Source: CAZINM01 sp964540605
GTDB taxonomy: Bacteria; Patescibacteriota; Dojkabacteria; SC72; JAHDCA01
Reading direction: 5' to 3'
Length of the DNA: 20,135 nucleotides
Assembly (NCBI GenBank): GCA_964540605.1
Contig: CAZINM010000013.1
Span: 1-20,135 of the forward strand
The notes under the pieces were generated by a model, which did no database searches, was not told the DNA's origin, and was given only the letters and a program-made list of their open reading frames with translations. This document shows positions 1-6,865 of this stretch, piece by piece. A program made the translations under genes and the position numbers. Each line of letters starts with the position of its first letter. Within the stretch, counting starts at the first letter, position 1.

Positions 1-542
1 TCAGCGATAGAACCGGTAACTTTTCCTTCCCAAGTAAATACCTCTACACCATCATATAAACCAAGCATTACTCGTGCTATTGCTCTTCTATCTCTACCAT
101 TCAACCATTTCTCAGCGATCTCCTTTCTAAAGAGCATATCTTCAAAAAAATCCTTTACATAAGTACCAGGCATTCCATTAAGACCAAGTAGTTCTAATGA
201 TGTATCTTCAACCAGAACTGGATTAAATCCGTTTTTTTCGTAAGCTTTTTTAGCTTTATCTGAAATTACTTTATATGGATCTGTTGATTGGATCTCCTCA
301 ATATCTAGGTCGACAGGCTTAACTTCAAAATCTGATAATATCCGCTTTATCTCTTTGATCTTATCTTTATTGGTTGTTGCAACCTCAAGATATTTTTCAG
401 AGGAGAGATCAAAATCAGCTTCTTTCCTAACTTTAGCTCTTTCTGAGCCTTTACTACTTTTTGAGGTTTTATGTTCTTGTGATGAAATACCGTTAACATA
501 GTTTATAACAACAGGTTCAGTTTCATAGATCTTTCTTGGCAT
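1..542 (-). CDS. rdgB: HAM1/RdgB/ITPA-family non-canonical purine NTP pyrophosphatase, 3' end cut by window edge
   Basis: The frame opens at an ATG at 542 and stays open to position 1, giving 180 residues. The family hydrolyses ITP, XTP and dITP to monophosphates, cleansing the cytosolic nucleotide pool. Visible motifs are the N-terminal phosphate-binding ATTNKDKIKEI (about 55-65) and the signature EDTSLELLGLNGMPGTYVK (about 112-130). The PGTYVKDF form resembles eukaryotic/archaeal ITPA more than E. coli RdgB. The domain normally starts within the first few residues, but here it is preceded by about 50 polar, charged residues. No later ATG could replace the start (next Met is residue 124). 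Roughly the last 55-65 residues of a normal domain lie outside the window. No Shine-Dalgarno is visible. Confidence 0.85.
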   Translation of the reverse strand, partial: MPRKIYETEPVVINYVNGISSQEHKTSKSSKGSERAKVRKEADFDLSSEKYLEVATTNKDKIKEIKRILSDFEVKPVDLDIEEIQSTDPYKVISDKAKKAYEKNGFNPVLVEDTSLELLGLNGMPGTYVKDFFEDMLFRKEIAEKWLNGRDRRAIARVMLGLYDGVEVFTWEGKVTGSIA

Positions 543-569
543 ATCGGAAAAAGATAATTTTAACTATAT

Positions 570-598
570 AGGATACTTACAGCCAGAGATATTTGCAA
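570..598 (-). promoter_or_regulatory. Candidate promoter of the rdgB-like gene
   Basis: On the minus strand TTGCAA (598-593) is followed after 17 nt by TATCCT (575-570). The -10 matches consensus at only four of six positions. The predicted start near 563 would give a leader of about 21 nt before the ATG at 542. Confidence 0.35.
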
Positions 599-685
599 GT
601 AGTGGATGATCATAACCCGATAAAAACAAACCTTTGAAGGGAAATGTGTTGTCAGTATGTCGAAACTAAACAAAAACTACACTAA

Positions 686-1030
686 TTACTCTAATGGTAG
701 ATCTTTCAATATACCTTCTAAAACTTCAGCTTTTGTATTACCAGATGAATTGGCGATATCGTATGCATATATCAGATCCTTAATAGGATTTATATATGTT
801 TTCATAACAACATCAGTATCATTATCTTTAGATAGCTCAGCATTGTAATAAATAAATTGAATGCCAAAATCATCTTTCGACACTTTACGAATAATGACCT
901 GATAGAAATTCGGGTCTTTTGACCACTCTTTGGCTATTTTTTCAACATCAGGATAGCCAGCCTTTTTATAGGAGAACTTGACCACTCCGATTGCGGAATA
1001 GTGCTTTGTTTTAAGACTTTTCTCTGCCAT
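686..1030 (-). CDS. Hypothetical protein, 114 aa, inside the inverted repeat
   Basis: I do not recognise the family. The product is soluble, with no signal peptide, membrane segment or cysteines. The N-terminal half reads as alternating beta strands and helix (SAIGVVKF, FYQVIIRKV, FGIQFIYY), like a small alpha/beta fold. The C-terminal third is helical and ends acidic. The ATG at 1030 is supported by a good promoter about 50 nt upstream. No Shine-Dalgarno is present: the leader instead carries four TGTCA pentamers on the coding strand (plus-strand TGACA at 1033, 1042, 1057 and 1065). It shares orientation with the rdgB-like gene but is separated from it by 143 nt that include one repeat arm. 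Confidence 0.6.
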   Translation of the reverse strand: MAEKSLKTKHYSAIGVVKFSYKKAGYPDVEKIAKEWSKDPNFYQVIIRKVSKDDFGIQFIYYNAELSKDNDTDVVMKTYINPIKDLIYAYDIANSSGNTKAEVLEGILKDLPLE

Positions 1031-1032
1031 AA

Positions 1033-1069
1033 TGACAAAAATGACAATTTAAAAAATGACATACTGACA
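1033..1069 (-). repeat. Cluster of four TGTCA pentamers in the leader of the 114-aa gene
   Basis: Plus-strand TGACA occurs at 1033-1037, 1042-1046, 1057-1061 and 1065-1069, between the predicted transcription start and the ATG at 1030. The two outermost copies belong to the right arm of the 15-bp inverted repeat. Spacing is irregular (9, 15 and 8 nt), so protein-binding half-sites are possible but unproven. Confidence 0.4.
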
Positions 1070-1076
1070 ACATAAT

Positions 1077-1105
1077 ATTATACCATATTATCGACATATT
1101 TTTAA
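1077..1105 (-). promoter_or_regulatory. Promoter of the 114-aa gene with extended -10
   Basis: On the minus strand, TTAAAA (1105-1100), a 17-nt spacer and a perfect TATAAT (1082-1077) preceded by TGG form an extended -10 promoter. The predicted start near 1070 lies inside the right repeat arm, so a protein bound there would block initiation. Confidence 0.55.
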
Positions 1106-1111
1106 CTTCAT

Positions 1112-1125
1112 AGTTAGATCTAACT
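1112..1125. promoter_or_regulatory. 14-bp perfect palindrome, candidate operator
   Basis: AGTTAGATCTAACT is a perfect 14-bp palindrome just upstream of the -35 of the 114-aa gene, in the divergent gap before the gene at 1230. A direct repeat TAACTTC (1103-1109 and 1121-1127) overlaps it. The position suits a dimeric regulator, though no regulator gene is nearby. Confidence 0.4.
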
Positions 1126-1200
1126 TCCAAAGCATTTATAAATTCTAATAAGTAATATATTTATGATTTACAAACTCTTCATACTAAACTAGGATATAAG

Positions 1201-1206
1201 TATAAA
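1201..1206 (+). promoter_or_regulatory. Candidate -10 of the gene at 1230
   Basis: TATAAA at 1201-1206 lies 23 nt before the ATG, giving a leader of about 17 nt. The sequence 17 nt upstream (TTCATA) is a weak -35. The region is so AT-rich that the call is tentative. Confidence 0.25.
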
Positions 1207-1229
1207 ATTAAATTTTTAGTATTTAAATA

Positions 1230-2042
1230 ATGCCTTCAGAAAAAGAGAATCCAAATAAAACAACAGAAGAAGTGAAAAATCAAAAAAAGAATTATGTGCC
1301 AATATTAATAGGTGTTTTATTAACATTAGTTCTTGGTCTCGCTTCTGCATTAACTTATCTTTATTTTTCTTATCAAAATTCTCTAGATGTAACTCCCGCG
1401 TATTGTATTTTCAATGGTGTTAAATATTATGCTGGGGATATTGTTGACTTAACTACATCAGATTGTAAAACTTACTCATGTATCGGACTAGAGATCAAAT
1501 GCACTGAACAAAATGATGATGTAGATGATGAGGTTGTTGATATCGATGATGACGAACAAGAAACGGAGGAAGTAGAAACCAAAGCGATTGAGTTTTCTTT
1601 AAGATCAAGATTAACTAATGAAGTTATACAATCGTTTGAAGCAGAAATACCTGTAGATGCAGAAATTATTGAGGATACCGATGCCTCTTGGGAAACAATA
1701 ACTATAGAATATGGAACACAATCAGTATTTTATAGAGCAGGAGATGCGATAATATCAGATGCAATACAATTTGATGATTATGAAGAAATTGATACAGATA
1801 ATTTGGGGCGAATATATAGGGTAGATGTAACTGATACTGCTAATGGATACAAAGCCCAATATATAAATAACTTAATAACTGCTGGTTCATGTAGTACAGG
1901 CTTAACAGAGAATGATACTGTACCAGCACCATGTGGAGATCCTCTTATAGACGGAATTTCTTACCAAATATTTGCTACTAGTGAAGATGGAAATTATGAT
2001 TTTGCAGATGCATTCATGAGATCCTTGAATGTTGTTGAATGA
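1230..2042 (+). CDS. Single-pass membrane-anchored extracellular protein with Cys motif and acidic linker
   Basis: Function unknown. About 21 charged cytoplasmic residues lead into one strong transmembrane helix (about 22-47), with most of the chain probably outside. Next comes a short module with Cys at 59, 79, 84 and 91 and the core FNGVKYYAGD, loosely like a von Willebrand C type motif. An Asp/Glu-rich linker (about 94-117) follows, then a C-terminal beta-like domain of about 150 residues with a few more cysteines. The ATG at 1230 is the first in frame and has no Shine-Dalgarno. The next gene, 110 nt downstream, is also exported, suggesting a surface-protein locus. TGA is the stop codon. 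Confidence 0.75.
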   Translation: MPSEKENPNKTTEEVKNQKKNYVPILIGVLLTLVLGLASALTYLYFSYQNSLDVTPAYCIFNGVKYYAGDIVDLTTSDCKTYSCIGLEIKCTEQNDDVDDEVVDIDDDEQETEEVETKAIEFSLRSRLTNEVIQSFEAEIPVDAEIIEDTDASWETITIEYGTQSVFYRAGDAIISDAIQFDDYEEIDTDNLGRIYRVDVTDTANGYKAQYINNLITAGSCSTGLTENDTVPAPCGDPLIDGISYQIFATSEDGNYDFADAFMRSLNVVE

Positions 2043-2124
2043 CTTGATCGAAATTGGGCTAGAAACTTGATATTCTAACTTCTTTTTGCGCATTCATGCA
2101 ACTATATAAGAAAATATTATATAT

Positions 2125-2133
2125 TGGTATATA
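2125..2133 (+). promoter_or_regulatory. Candidate extended -10 promoter of the secreted protein gene
   Basis: TGGTATATA (TGn plus TATATA, 2128-2133) lies 19 nt before the ATG at 2153, with no clear -35. The predicted leader is about 13 nt. Confidence 0.35.
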
Positions 2134-2152
2134 AATACTTTGTTCTATTATA

Positions 2153-3940
2153 ATGAACTTAAAAAACAGAGATATAATTATCTCGCTATTTTCTTTTATT
2201 ATCCTATTTTTTCATGTAGAAGCTATAAATTCGGATCTATTTGCTGCAGAGCAATTAATCTACAACAATACAACAGAAGGTGAGGAGTATCAGATATATA
2301 GGGTTGCGAAGATCGCAGGTACAGAACAGAGTTGGGATACATGTGAAGATATTGATGTATTAAATGTAGTTGGTACGCCAGGATTTTACAGTATATATGG
2401 AACTGACTTAGGAGCAATAACTAGGTGTGGAGATAACTATTACTTTAATCTTGGTGATTCCATAATAGAGCCACTTACTTTTGATAACGAAAATCCTACT
2501 GGTCCGTGGAGTGGTAGAAATTTTCTTGTAGGTGTCTCTAATTATCAATCAAATTTTACTACAAGCACCTATTTAAATCTTGATGTGAATGATAAGCCTA
2601 AAAACGCATTATATTCATGTCACAACATCAAAGACACATATGATCCGGACGGACGAGATGGTTGCTACACAATACCAAACGCTATGTTTTCTGTTCAGGA
2701 TGGAGGGACATGTAATATGTTCGCTCAATATATGGATGTCTTTACAGTAGGTGGAAACAACCATAGAAGTTATGCTTCATATATAACAAAATTTAATAGC
2801 TCTACGAATCTATTCGATCACTACAAAGAAAATATATATAAATGGGGTGACGATGCTACACCAGAAAAAAGATACGACTTCGCACAAGCATCTTTTGTTG
2901 AAAGGGATGGATATATCTATATGTTTGGTGCTCCATCAGGTAGATTTGGAGGCTTAAAAGTTGGTAGGATACTAACAACTGACTTCATTAATCCTGATAA
3001 TACGAATAATTGGCAGTATTATACTAATTCTAGTACTTGGTCTACGCTTTCCTCCACTGAAGAGATCAGAACAAATGGAAAATGGATAATAGAGCCTAAA
3101 ATAGGTGTGTCTAATTATAGTTATTATAATGACTATTCTCCTGAATATATGACAATTGCGGAATTTAGCGTTGTTTATAATGAATATTTGGGTAAATATA
3201 TGCTAATAACTGGTAGACCAGATCAGGGTTCAATTTATGGGATATACATGTATACAAGTTCTAATCCACAAGGACCTTGGACAGAATACAAATTACTACC
3301 AAATCAAGATGTGTCATGTAGTTCTTTAAATTGGTCATATTATGGAACTTATACTTCAAGTTATCTACTAGAAAATGGTGGAAAGATAGTTAATTTTCTT
3401 GCAACAACATGGAATACATATGGTGTATATAACTACTATATCGATTTTGGAGATGCTTGGGCAGCTGCCTGTACCCCCAACTGTACTAACAAGTGTGGTG
3501 GTTCTGATGGATGTGGAGGTACATGTACAAATACTTGTTCAGGATCGACTCCATTATGTAAAGATAATACGACATGTGTAGAATGTGTAGATAGTGATGA
3601 TTGTGCAGAAGGTGAGTTATGCAACGCTCAAAATACATGTGAAAATGATGATAATTGTACAGATAAAGAGTGTGGTACTGATGGATGTGGAGGTAGTTGT
3701 GGTAGTTGCGGAACAGGTGAAGTTTGTTTCGGAGATAATGAATGTAAGTTGGTTGATTTAGATCTAAATGGAGATGGAGATGTTAAAATATCAGATTTTC
3801 TCGTATTTGTGACAGATTTTTTAAGTTTTAGACTGGGTAACCCAGCATCTACTCAATCTGATTTAAATGGCGATGATAAGATATCGCTTTCAGATTACTA
3901 TATCTTCGTATTGGAATATATTAGATTAAAAGGTTTATAA
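2153..3940 (+). CDS. Secreted DUF4185-like beta-propeller protein with Cys-rich linker and dockerin-like C-terminus
   Basis: An N-terminal signal peptide (hydrophobic about 8-22, likely cleavage near residue 31) indicates export. Residues of roughly 40-435 form a propeller-like domain resembling DUF4185: YMFGAPSGRFGG (256-267), NEYLGKYMLITG (343 on) and SNPQGPWTEY (370 on) match the family's hallmark patterns, which recall carbohydrate-active five-bladed propellers. Residues 440 to about 530 are Cys-rich, with CGGSDGCGGTC and CGTDGCGGSC repeats. The last 60 residues contain two dockerin-like calcium loops, D537-x-N539-x-D541-x-D543 and D570-x-N572-x-D574, each followed by a helix. No cohesin is present in the window. 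The gene follows another exported protein in the same direction. Catalytic activity cannot be read from sequence; glycan binding or surface attachment is inference. Confidence 0.75.
   Translation: MNLKNRDIIISLFSFIILFFHVEAINSDLFAAEQLIYNNTTEGEEYQIYRVAKIAGTEQSWDTCEDIDVLNVVGTPGFYSIYGTDLGAITRCGDNYYFNLGDSIIEPLTFDNENPTGPWSGRNFLVGVSNYQSNFTTSTYLNLDVNDKPKNALYSCHNIKDTYDPDGRDGCYTIPNAMFSVQDGGTCNMFAQYMDVFTVGGNNHRSYASYITKFNSSTNLFDHYKENIYKWGDDATPEKRYDFAQASFVERDGYIYMFGAPSGRFGGLKVGRILTTDFINPDNTNNWQYYTNSSTWSTLSSTEEIRTNGKWIIEPKIGVSNYSYYNDYSPEYMTIAEFSVVYNEYLGKYMLITGRPDQGSIYGIYMYTSSNPQGPWTEYKLLPNQDVSCSSLNWSYYGTYTSSYLLENGGKIVNFLATTWNTYGVYNYYIDFGDAWAAACTPNCTNKCGGSDGCGGTCTNTCSGSTPLCKDNTTCVECVDSDDCAEGELCNAQNTCENDDNCTDKECGTDGCGGSCGSCGTGEVCFGDNECKLVDLDLNGDGDVKISDFLVFVTDFLSFRLGNPASTQSDLNGDDKISLSDYYIFVLEYIRLKGL
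3504..3695 (+). repeat. 18-nt direct repeat encoding the duplicated Cys/Gly motif
   Basis: CTGATGGATGTGGAGGTA occurs at 3504-3521 and 3678-3695, encoding the DGCGG core of the two Cys-rich modules. Identity at DNA level suggests fairly recent internal duplication or gene conversion. Confidence 0.75.
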
Positions 3941-3959
3941 GATCGTAATTACCTTTTAA
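3926..3959. terminator. Possible bidirectional hairpin between convergent genes
   Basis: TTAAAAGGT (3926-3934) and ACCTTTTAA (3951-3959) can pair as a 9-bp stem with a 16-nt loop overlapping the stop codon of the secreted protein. It sits between convergent genes. The stem is AT-rich and the T-run short, so this is a weak terminator call. Confidence 0.35.
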
Positions 3960-4001
3960 ATCGATCAAAAGAATATATTCAGTCTAATAGGGATATCTGA
4001 A

Positions 4002-4487
4002 CTAATTATTAAATTTCATCCCAAATACCTCCATGTAATCATTCTCATCTTCGCCACTATTTCTACCAACAACATTAAAACCCATCTTCAAATAAAAGCC
4101 GTAAGCAGTATCTTTATAATCCGAATGACTTCCAATTAATAATTCGGAATAACCAGCCTCTTTTGCTTTATTGATCATCTCCTCTAAAAGCGCTTTGCCA
4201 TAGCCTCTACCTCTAAATTTGTTATCTAGATAAAGAATTTTAACTAGTCCTGGGTTATTTGTTGATGCATATTGAGAAAGTTTTGGATAAGGATCTCCTA
4301 TCCCACTAACACCTATGACAGTATTCTCTTCTTTTATTACCCAAAATCTCATATTGTACTCGATCAATCCATGTATCTCGTTCAATATCCTTTCTACATA
4401 TATTCCTGTTTGTTCTTTATCAGTCCACTGCAATAAGATTTTTTTTATATACGGAAGATCTTTCAACTCAGGTTTTACAATTTTCAT
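4002..4487 (-). CDS. GNAT-family N-acetyltransferase
   Basis: This is a 161-residue GNAT domain, transferring acetyl from acetyl-CoA to an unknown amine. The acetyl-CoA pyrophosphate-binding motif is FRGRGYGKAL (91-100, R-x-x-G-x-G at 92-97). It is followed by the helix LLEEMINKAKEAG and the C-terminal YGFYLKMGF that closes GNAT folds. I chose the ATG at 4487 because it gives the usual beginning MKIVKPELKD and leaves 17 nt after the upstream stop. A TTG at 4517 would add 10 residues and overlap the yibE-like gene. It is probably cotranscribed with that gene. The substrate cannot be told from sequence. Confidence 0.8.
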   Translation of the reverse strand: MKIVKPELKDLPYIKKILLQWTDKEQTGIYVERILNEIHGLIEYNMRFWVIKEENTVIGVSGIGDPYPKLSQYASTNNPGLVKILYLDNKFRGRGYGKALLEEMINKAKEAGYSELLIGSHSDYKDTAYGFYLKMGFNVVGRNSGEDENDYMEVFGMKFNN

Positions 4488-4503
4488 AATATTAAGAATC
4501 AAT

Positions 4504-5613
4504 TTATATGTGTCCAATTTTATTCATTTTAACAGCAAATAAAGTAGTTAAAGGTATGGCTAAAAGCAACCCGATACTACCAACTAAAGTTCTTACAATT
4601 TCTACTGAAACAATTTCTAGGTTAATTACATACGATGTATCAGAATTTGAAAGTGAGAAAATTAATAGAAGTGGAATAGAGGCCCCAGCATAGGCGAGTA
4701 CTAATGTATTGATCATCGAAGATATATGATCTTTACCGACATTCATTGCTTTTTCATACAATTGTATACTACTAAGTCTTGAACCTGTTGACCTTAACTG
4801 TTCAACTATTGATGCTTGAGTGATTGTAACATCATCTAAAACTCCAAGTAATGAAATTACAATTCCTCCGATTATTAGATCAGTTATATTAATCTTTACA
4901 TCACTTTGAGTTTGTATGAAAAAGGATTCTTCCATGCCAAGACCCGTTATATATGTAGCTTTAACAAATATCGTTGCAAAAACACCAGATAATAATAATG
5001 CTACAAGCGTTCCTAAGATAGCAATAAATGTCTTTTTGTTGGCTCCATGAGTAATTACAAATGTAATAGGGACGAGAAATATACCTACTAAAATAGTTAC
5101 TATTACTGGGTTTTTTCCACTTATTATTAATGGTATCATCACTCCGAAAACGCATAAGATCGTAATGATCAAACCGCCAAATGCTCTTAACGAACTTGTT
5201 TTACCAATAATTAGCGTAATCACAATAAATATTATAGTTAGTAAAAGCAAAGCTGGTGTTCGATCAAAATCAGAAATGTAATAACTTACTTCTTCTTTGC
5301 CATCGATTTGAGAAATTGTTTCCATAACCAAAATTTTGTCTCCGGGTTTGTACTTTATGGAATTGTTTTGAAAATCACCACCGACTCTAATTTCAATAAC
5401 ATCTGATCCACTTTTTTTATCTATCTCAACATTCAAGATCTGGGAATAATTTGTGATCCCCATATCCTCAATATAATTTTCCTTTTCTTCGATTATCTCG
5501 ATTACTTTTCCTTTGTAATTATTTGTTACAGGTGTGTCTTCAGCTGCATGAATAAAATTGCCTATAGAAGAAGAATATAATATCGCAATAATTACAAATA
5601 AAAATCTCAACAA
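4504..5613 (-). CDS. YibE/F-family multi-pass membrane protein
   Basis: The 369-residue product has an N-terminal signal or anchor helix (about 2-22), an extracytoplasmic beta-rich segment of about 90 residues containing YKPGDKILVMET, then about seven hydrophobic helices. The motif GVLDDVTITQASIVEQLR in the C-terminal half is the strongest hallmark of the YibE/F family, whose role is unresolved. The start appears to be TTG at 5613: the frame closes at a stop around 5632-5634 and contains no ATG before the hydrophobic segment. Length fits the family. A divergent promoter upstream is shared with the glycosyltransferase gene, and the GNAT gene follows closely. Confidence 0.8.
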   Translation of the reverse strand: MLRFLFVIIAILYSSSIGNFIHAAEDTPVTNNYKGKVIEIIEEKENYIEDMGITNYSQILNVEIDKKSGSDVIEIRVGGDFQNNSIKYKPGDKILVMETISQIDGKEEVSYYISDFDRTPALLLLTIIFIVITLIIGKTSSLRAFGGLIITILCVFGVMIPLIISGKNPVIVTILVGIFLVPITFVITHGANKKTFIAILGTLVALLLSGVFATIFVKATYITGLGMEESFFIQTQSDVKINITDLIIGGIVISLLGVLDDVTITQASIVEQLRSTGSRLSSIQLYEKAMNVGKDHISSMINTLVLAYAGASIPLLLIFSLSNSDTSYVINLEIVSVEIVRTLVGSIGLLLAIPLTTLFAVKMNKIGHI

Positions 5614-5666
5614 TTTATAAAGTAATAAAATTTAGATCATTACACAATCTTTAATATTACCCCTTA

Positions 5667-5694
5667 ATACTAATAGAAATTGAATATTTTTCAA
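5667..5694 (-). promoter_or_regulatory. Candidate promoter of the yibE-like gene
   Basis: On the minus strand, TTGAAA (5694-5689), a 16-nt spacer and TAGTAT (5672-5667). The predicted start near 5660 gives a leader of about 47 nt. Its -35 lies in the inverted repeat ATTGAA-TATTT-TTCAAT (5679-5695), shared with the opposing promoter. Confidence 0.45.
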
Positions 5695-5708
5695 TATTAA
5701 AATATAAT
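5680..5708 (+). promoter_or_regulatory. Promoter of the glycosyltransferase gene, predicted leaderless
   Basis: TTGAAT (5680-5685), 17-nt spacer, perfect TATAAT (5703-5708). Initiation about 7 nt after the -10 falls at about 5715, one base before the ATG at 5716, so the mRNA would have essentially no leader. Confidence 0.65.
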
Positions 5709-5715
5709 CCAACCT

Positions 5716-6819
5716 ATGAAAACCCATAGTGATGACACAATAACAGAAAAACAAACTTATTCCAAAGAAACAGCTGAACGCCTTTTTAAAGAATACGAAG
5801 AAAGATTTGAAGAGAAACAATTACAAGAAGGAGCAGCTATGTTTATATGTCCTGCTTATAATGCAGGTGAATTTATTGTTCCTACAATCGAAAGACTACA
5901 ACGACAGATCGAGGCTTCTCAATTAACTAAAGCGACAATTTTAGTTGTTATTGACAATAACGGGGGAGATACTGAGGAAGCATTAGATAAACTTTCAAGA
6001 ACTGGTGCAAATGTTACAAATATAGGTACAGAGAAAACTCTTCCTGTTTCGGCTGATAAAGTAAATATTATTATTGCAAGACATTTTGGTAAACAAGGAA
6101 AAAGATATGCTTTAAAACACGCTTATGAGCTTCTATTCGGTATTAGTGATTTTTATCCAGAATGGACATTTTTGTTTGACGCAGAAACAAGAATTTATGG
6201 ACCAGAAGAATACTCTCCAATAGATCTACTTATTCATACTTCAGTTAGAACAGATGGACTTGTAACTGGAAAAGATTTTCTTACTCGTTATTCCGATGGC
6301 GATCCAGATTTTCAAAACCCAGTAAAAAACCCAACAATTAGACTAATAAATCATAATAATCTAAAAAGACCTGACCCTAACTTTTTATATGGAGGTTTAA
6401 TCGTTGGATCAACAAGACAATTAGTCCCATTATCTTCAACTGCATTAGATATGCTTCCCGAAGGTAACCCTGCAGAAGATTATATGACAACTATTGTCTC
6501 TAGATCATTAAAAATCCCTTATTGTACAGAAGAAGCTATTCAATTTACTAATTATATTCCCGATGATCCTGAAGCGATGGTAAGACAACTAAAAAGATGG
6601 ACTCAAAGTAGTCAACACTTAGAAAAAAATCTCGGACCAATTATTGCTACCCGTGTTCCATTTACAGAAAGAGTTAGAAAAGTAATTAGATACGAATTTA
6701 CTGACCTTCAATCTATGCTAAATTTCTTGCATTTATATGCAAGGAATCTTTTATACCTAAGAGCGATCAGAAAACGAAAAGGCAATTATGTGGCTGACTT
6801 CTGGAGTCATAAAGAATAA
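5716..6819 (+). CDS. GT2-like glycosyltransferase, soluble, with QxxRW motif
   Basis: A GT-A fold glycosyltransferase of 367 residues, expected to transfer sugar from a nucleotide donor. Visible elements are FICPAYNAGEFI (43-54), the donor-site strand ILVVIDNNGGD (75-85), KQGKRYALKHA (126-136), a metal-binding DxD-like DAE (155-157), GGLIVGS (226-232), the catalytic-base region AEDYMTT (253-259) and QLKRW (291-295). QxxRW is typical of processive synthases such as cellulose or hyaluronan synthases, yet no transmembrane segment is present and the polar N-terminus (1-40) looks helical. The enzyme is therefore probably cytosolic or peripheral. The ATG is fixed by the promoter immediately upstream. 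The glycan product is unknown. Confidence 0.8.
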   Translation: MKTHSDDTITEKQTYSKETAERLFKEYEERFEEKQLQEGAAMFICPAYNAGEFIVPTIERLQRQIEASQLTKATILVVIDNNGGDTEEALDKLSRTGANVTNIGTEKTLPVSADKVNIIIARHFGKQGKRYALKHAYELLFGISDFYPEWTFLFDAETRIYGPEEYSPIDLLIHTSVRTDGLVTGKDFLTRYSDGDPDFQNPVKNPTIRLINHNNLKRPDPNFLYGGLIVGSTRQLVPLSSTALDMLPEGNPAEDYMTTIVSRSLKIPYCTEEAIQFTNYIPDDPEAMVRQLKRWTQSSQHLEKNLGPIIATRVPFTERVRKVIRYEFTDLQSMLNFLHLYARNLLYLRAIRKRKGNYVADFWSHKE

Positions 6820-6865
6820 AAATCTATGTAAAGACAATTTGATTATACTAATTTTGATACAAATT

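Larger units (their letters stand above)
647..1072. repeat. 15-bp perfect inverted repeat enclosing a small gene
   Basis: The 15-mer TGTTGTCAGTATGTC occurs on the plus strand at 647-661 and on the minus strand at 1072-1058. The arms point toward each other and bound a 426-bp segment containing only the 114-residue gene at 686-1030. A perfect 15-bp match at this distance is unlikely by chance. No target-site duplication is evident outside the arms and no transposase lies inside. Either paired regulatory sites or the ends of a small non-autonomous element would fit. Confidence 0.7.

Noticed and set aside
657..848. 63-codon plus-strand frame overlapping the 114-aa gene
   Set aside because: It is antisense to the better-supported gene at 686-1030, has low-complexity Ser-rich content and no promoter.
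3399..3624. Frames overlapping the Cys-rich part of the secreted protein on both strands
   Set aside because: They result from the biased codons of the Cys/Gly repeats; the long frame with signal peptide and dockerin-like loops explains the region.
5632..5820. 62-codon minus-strand frame, Phe-rich
   Set aside because: It lies across the divergent promoters and the start of the glycosyltransferase gene; its composition is that of an antisense shadow.
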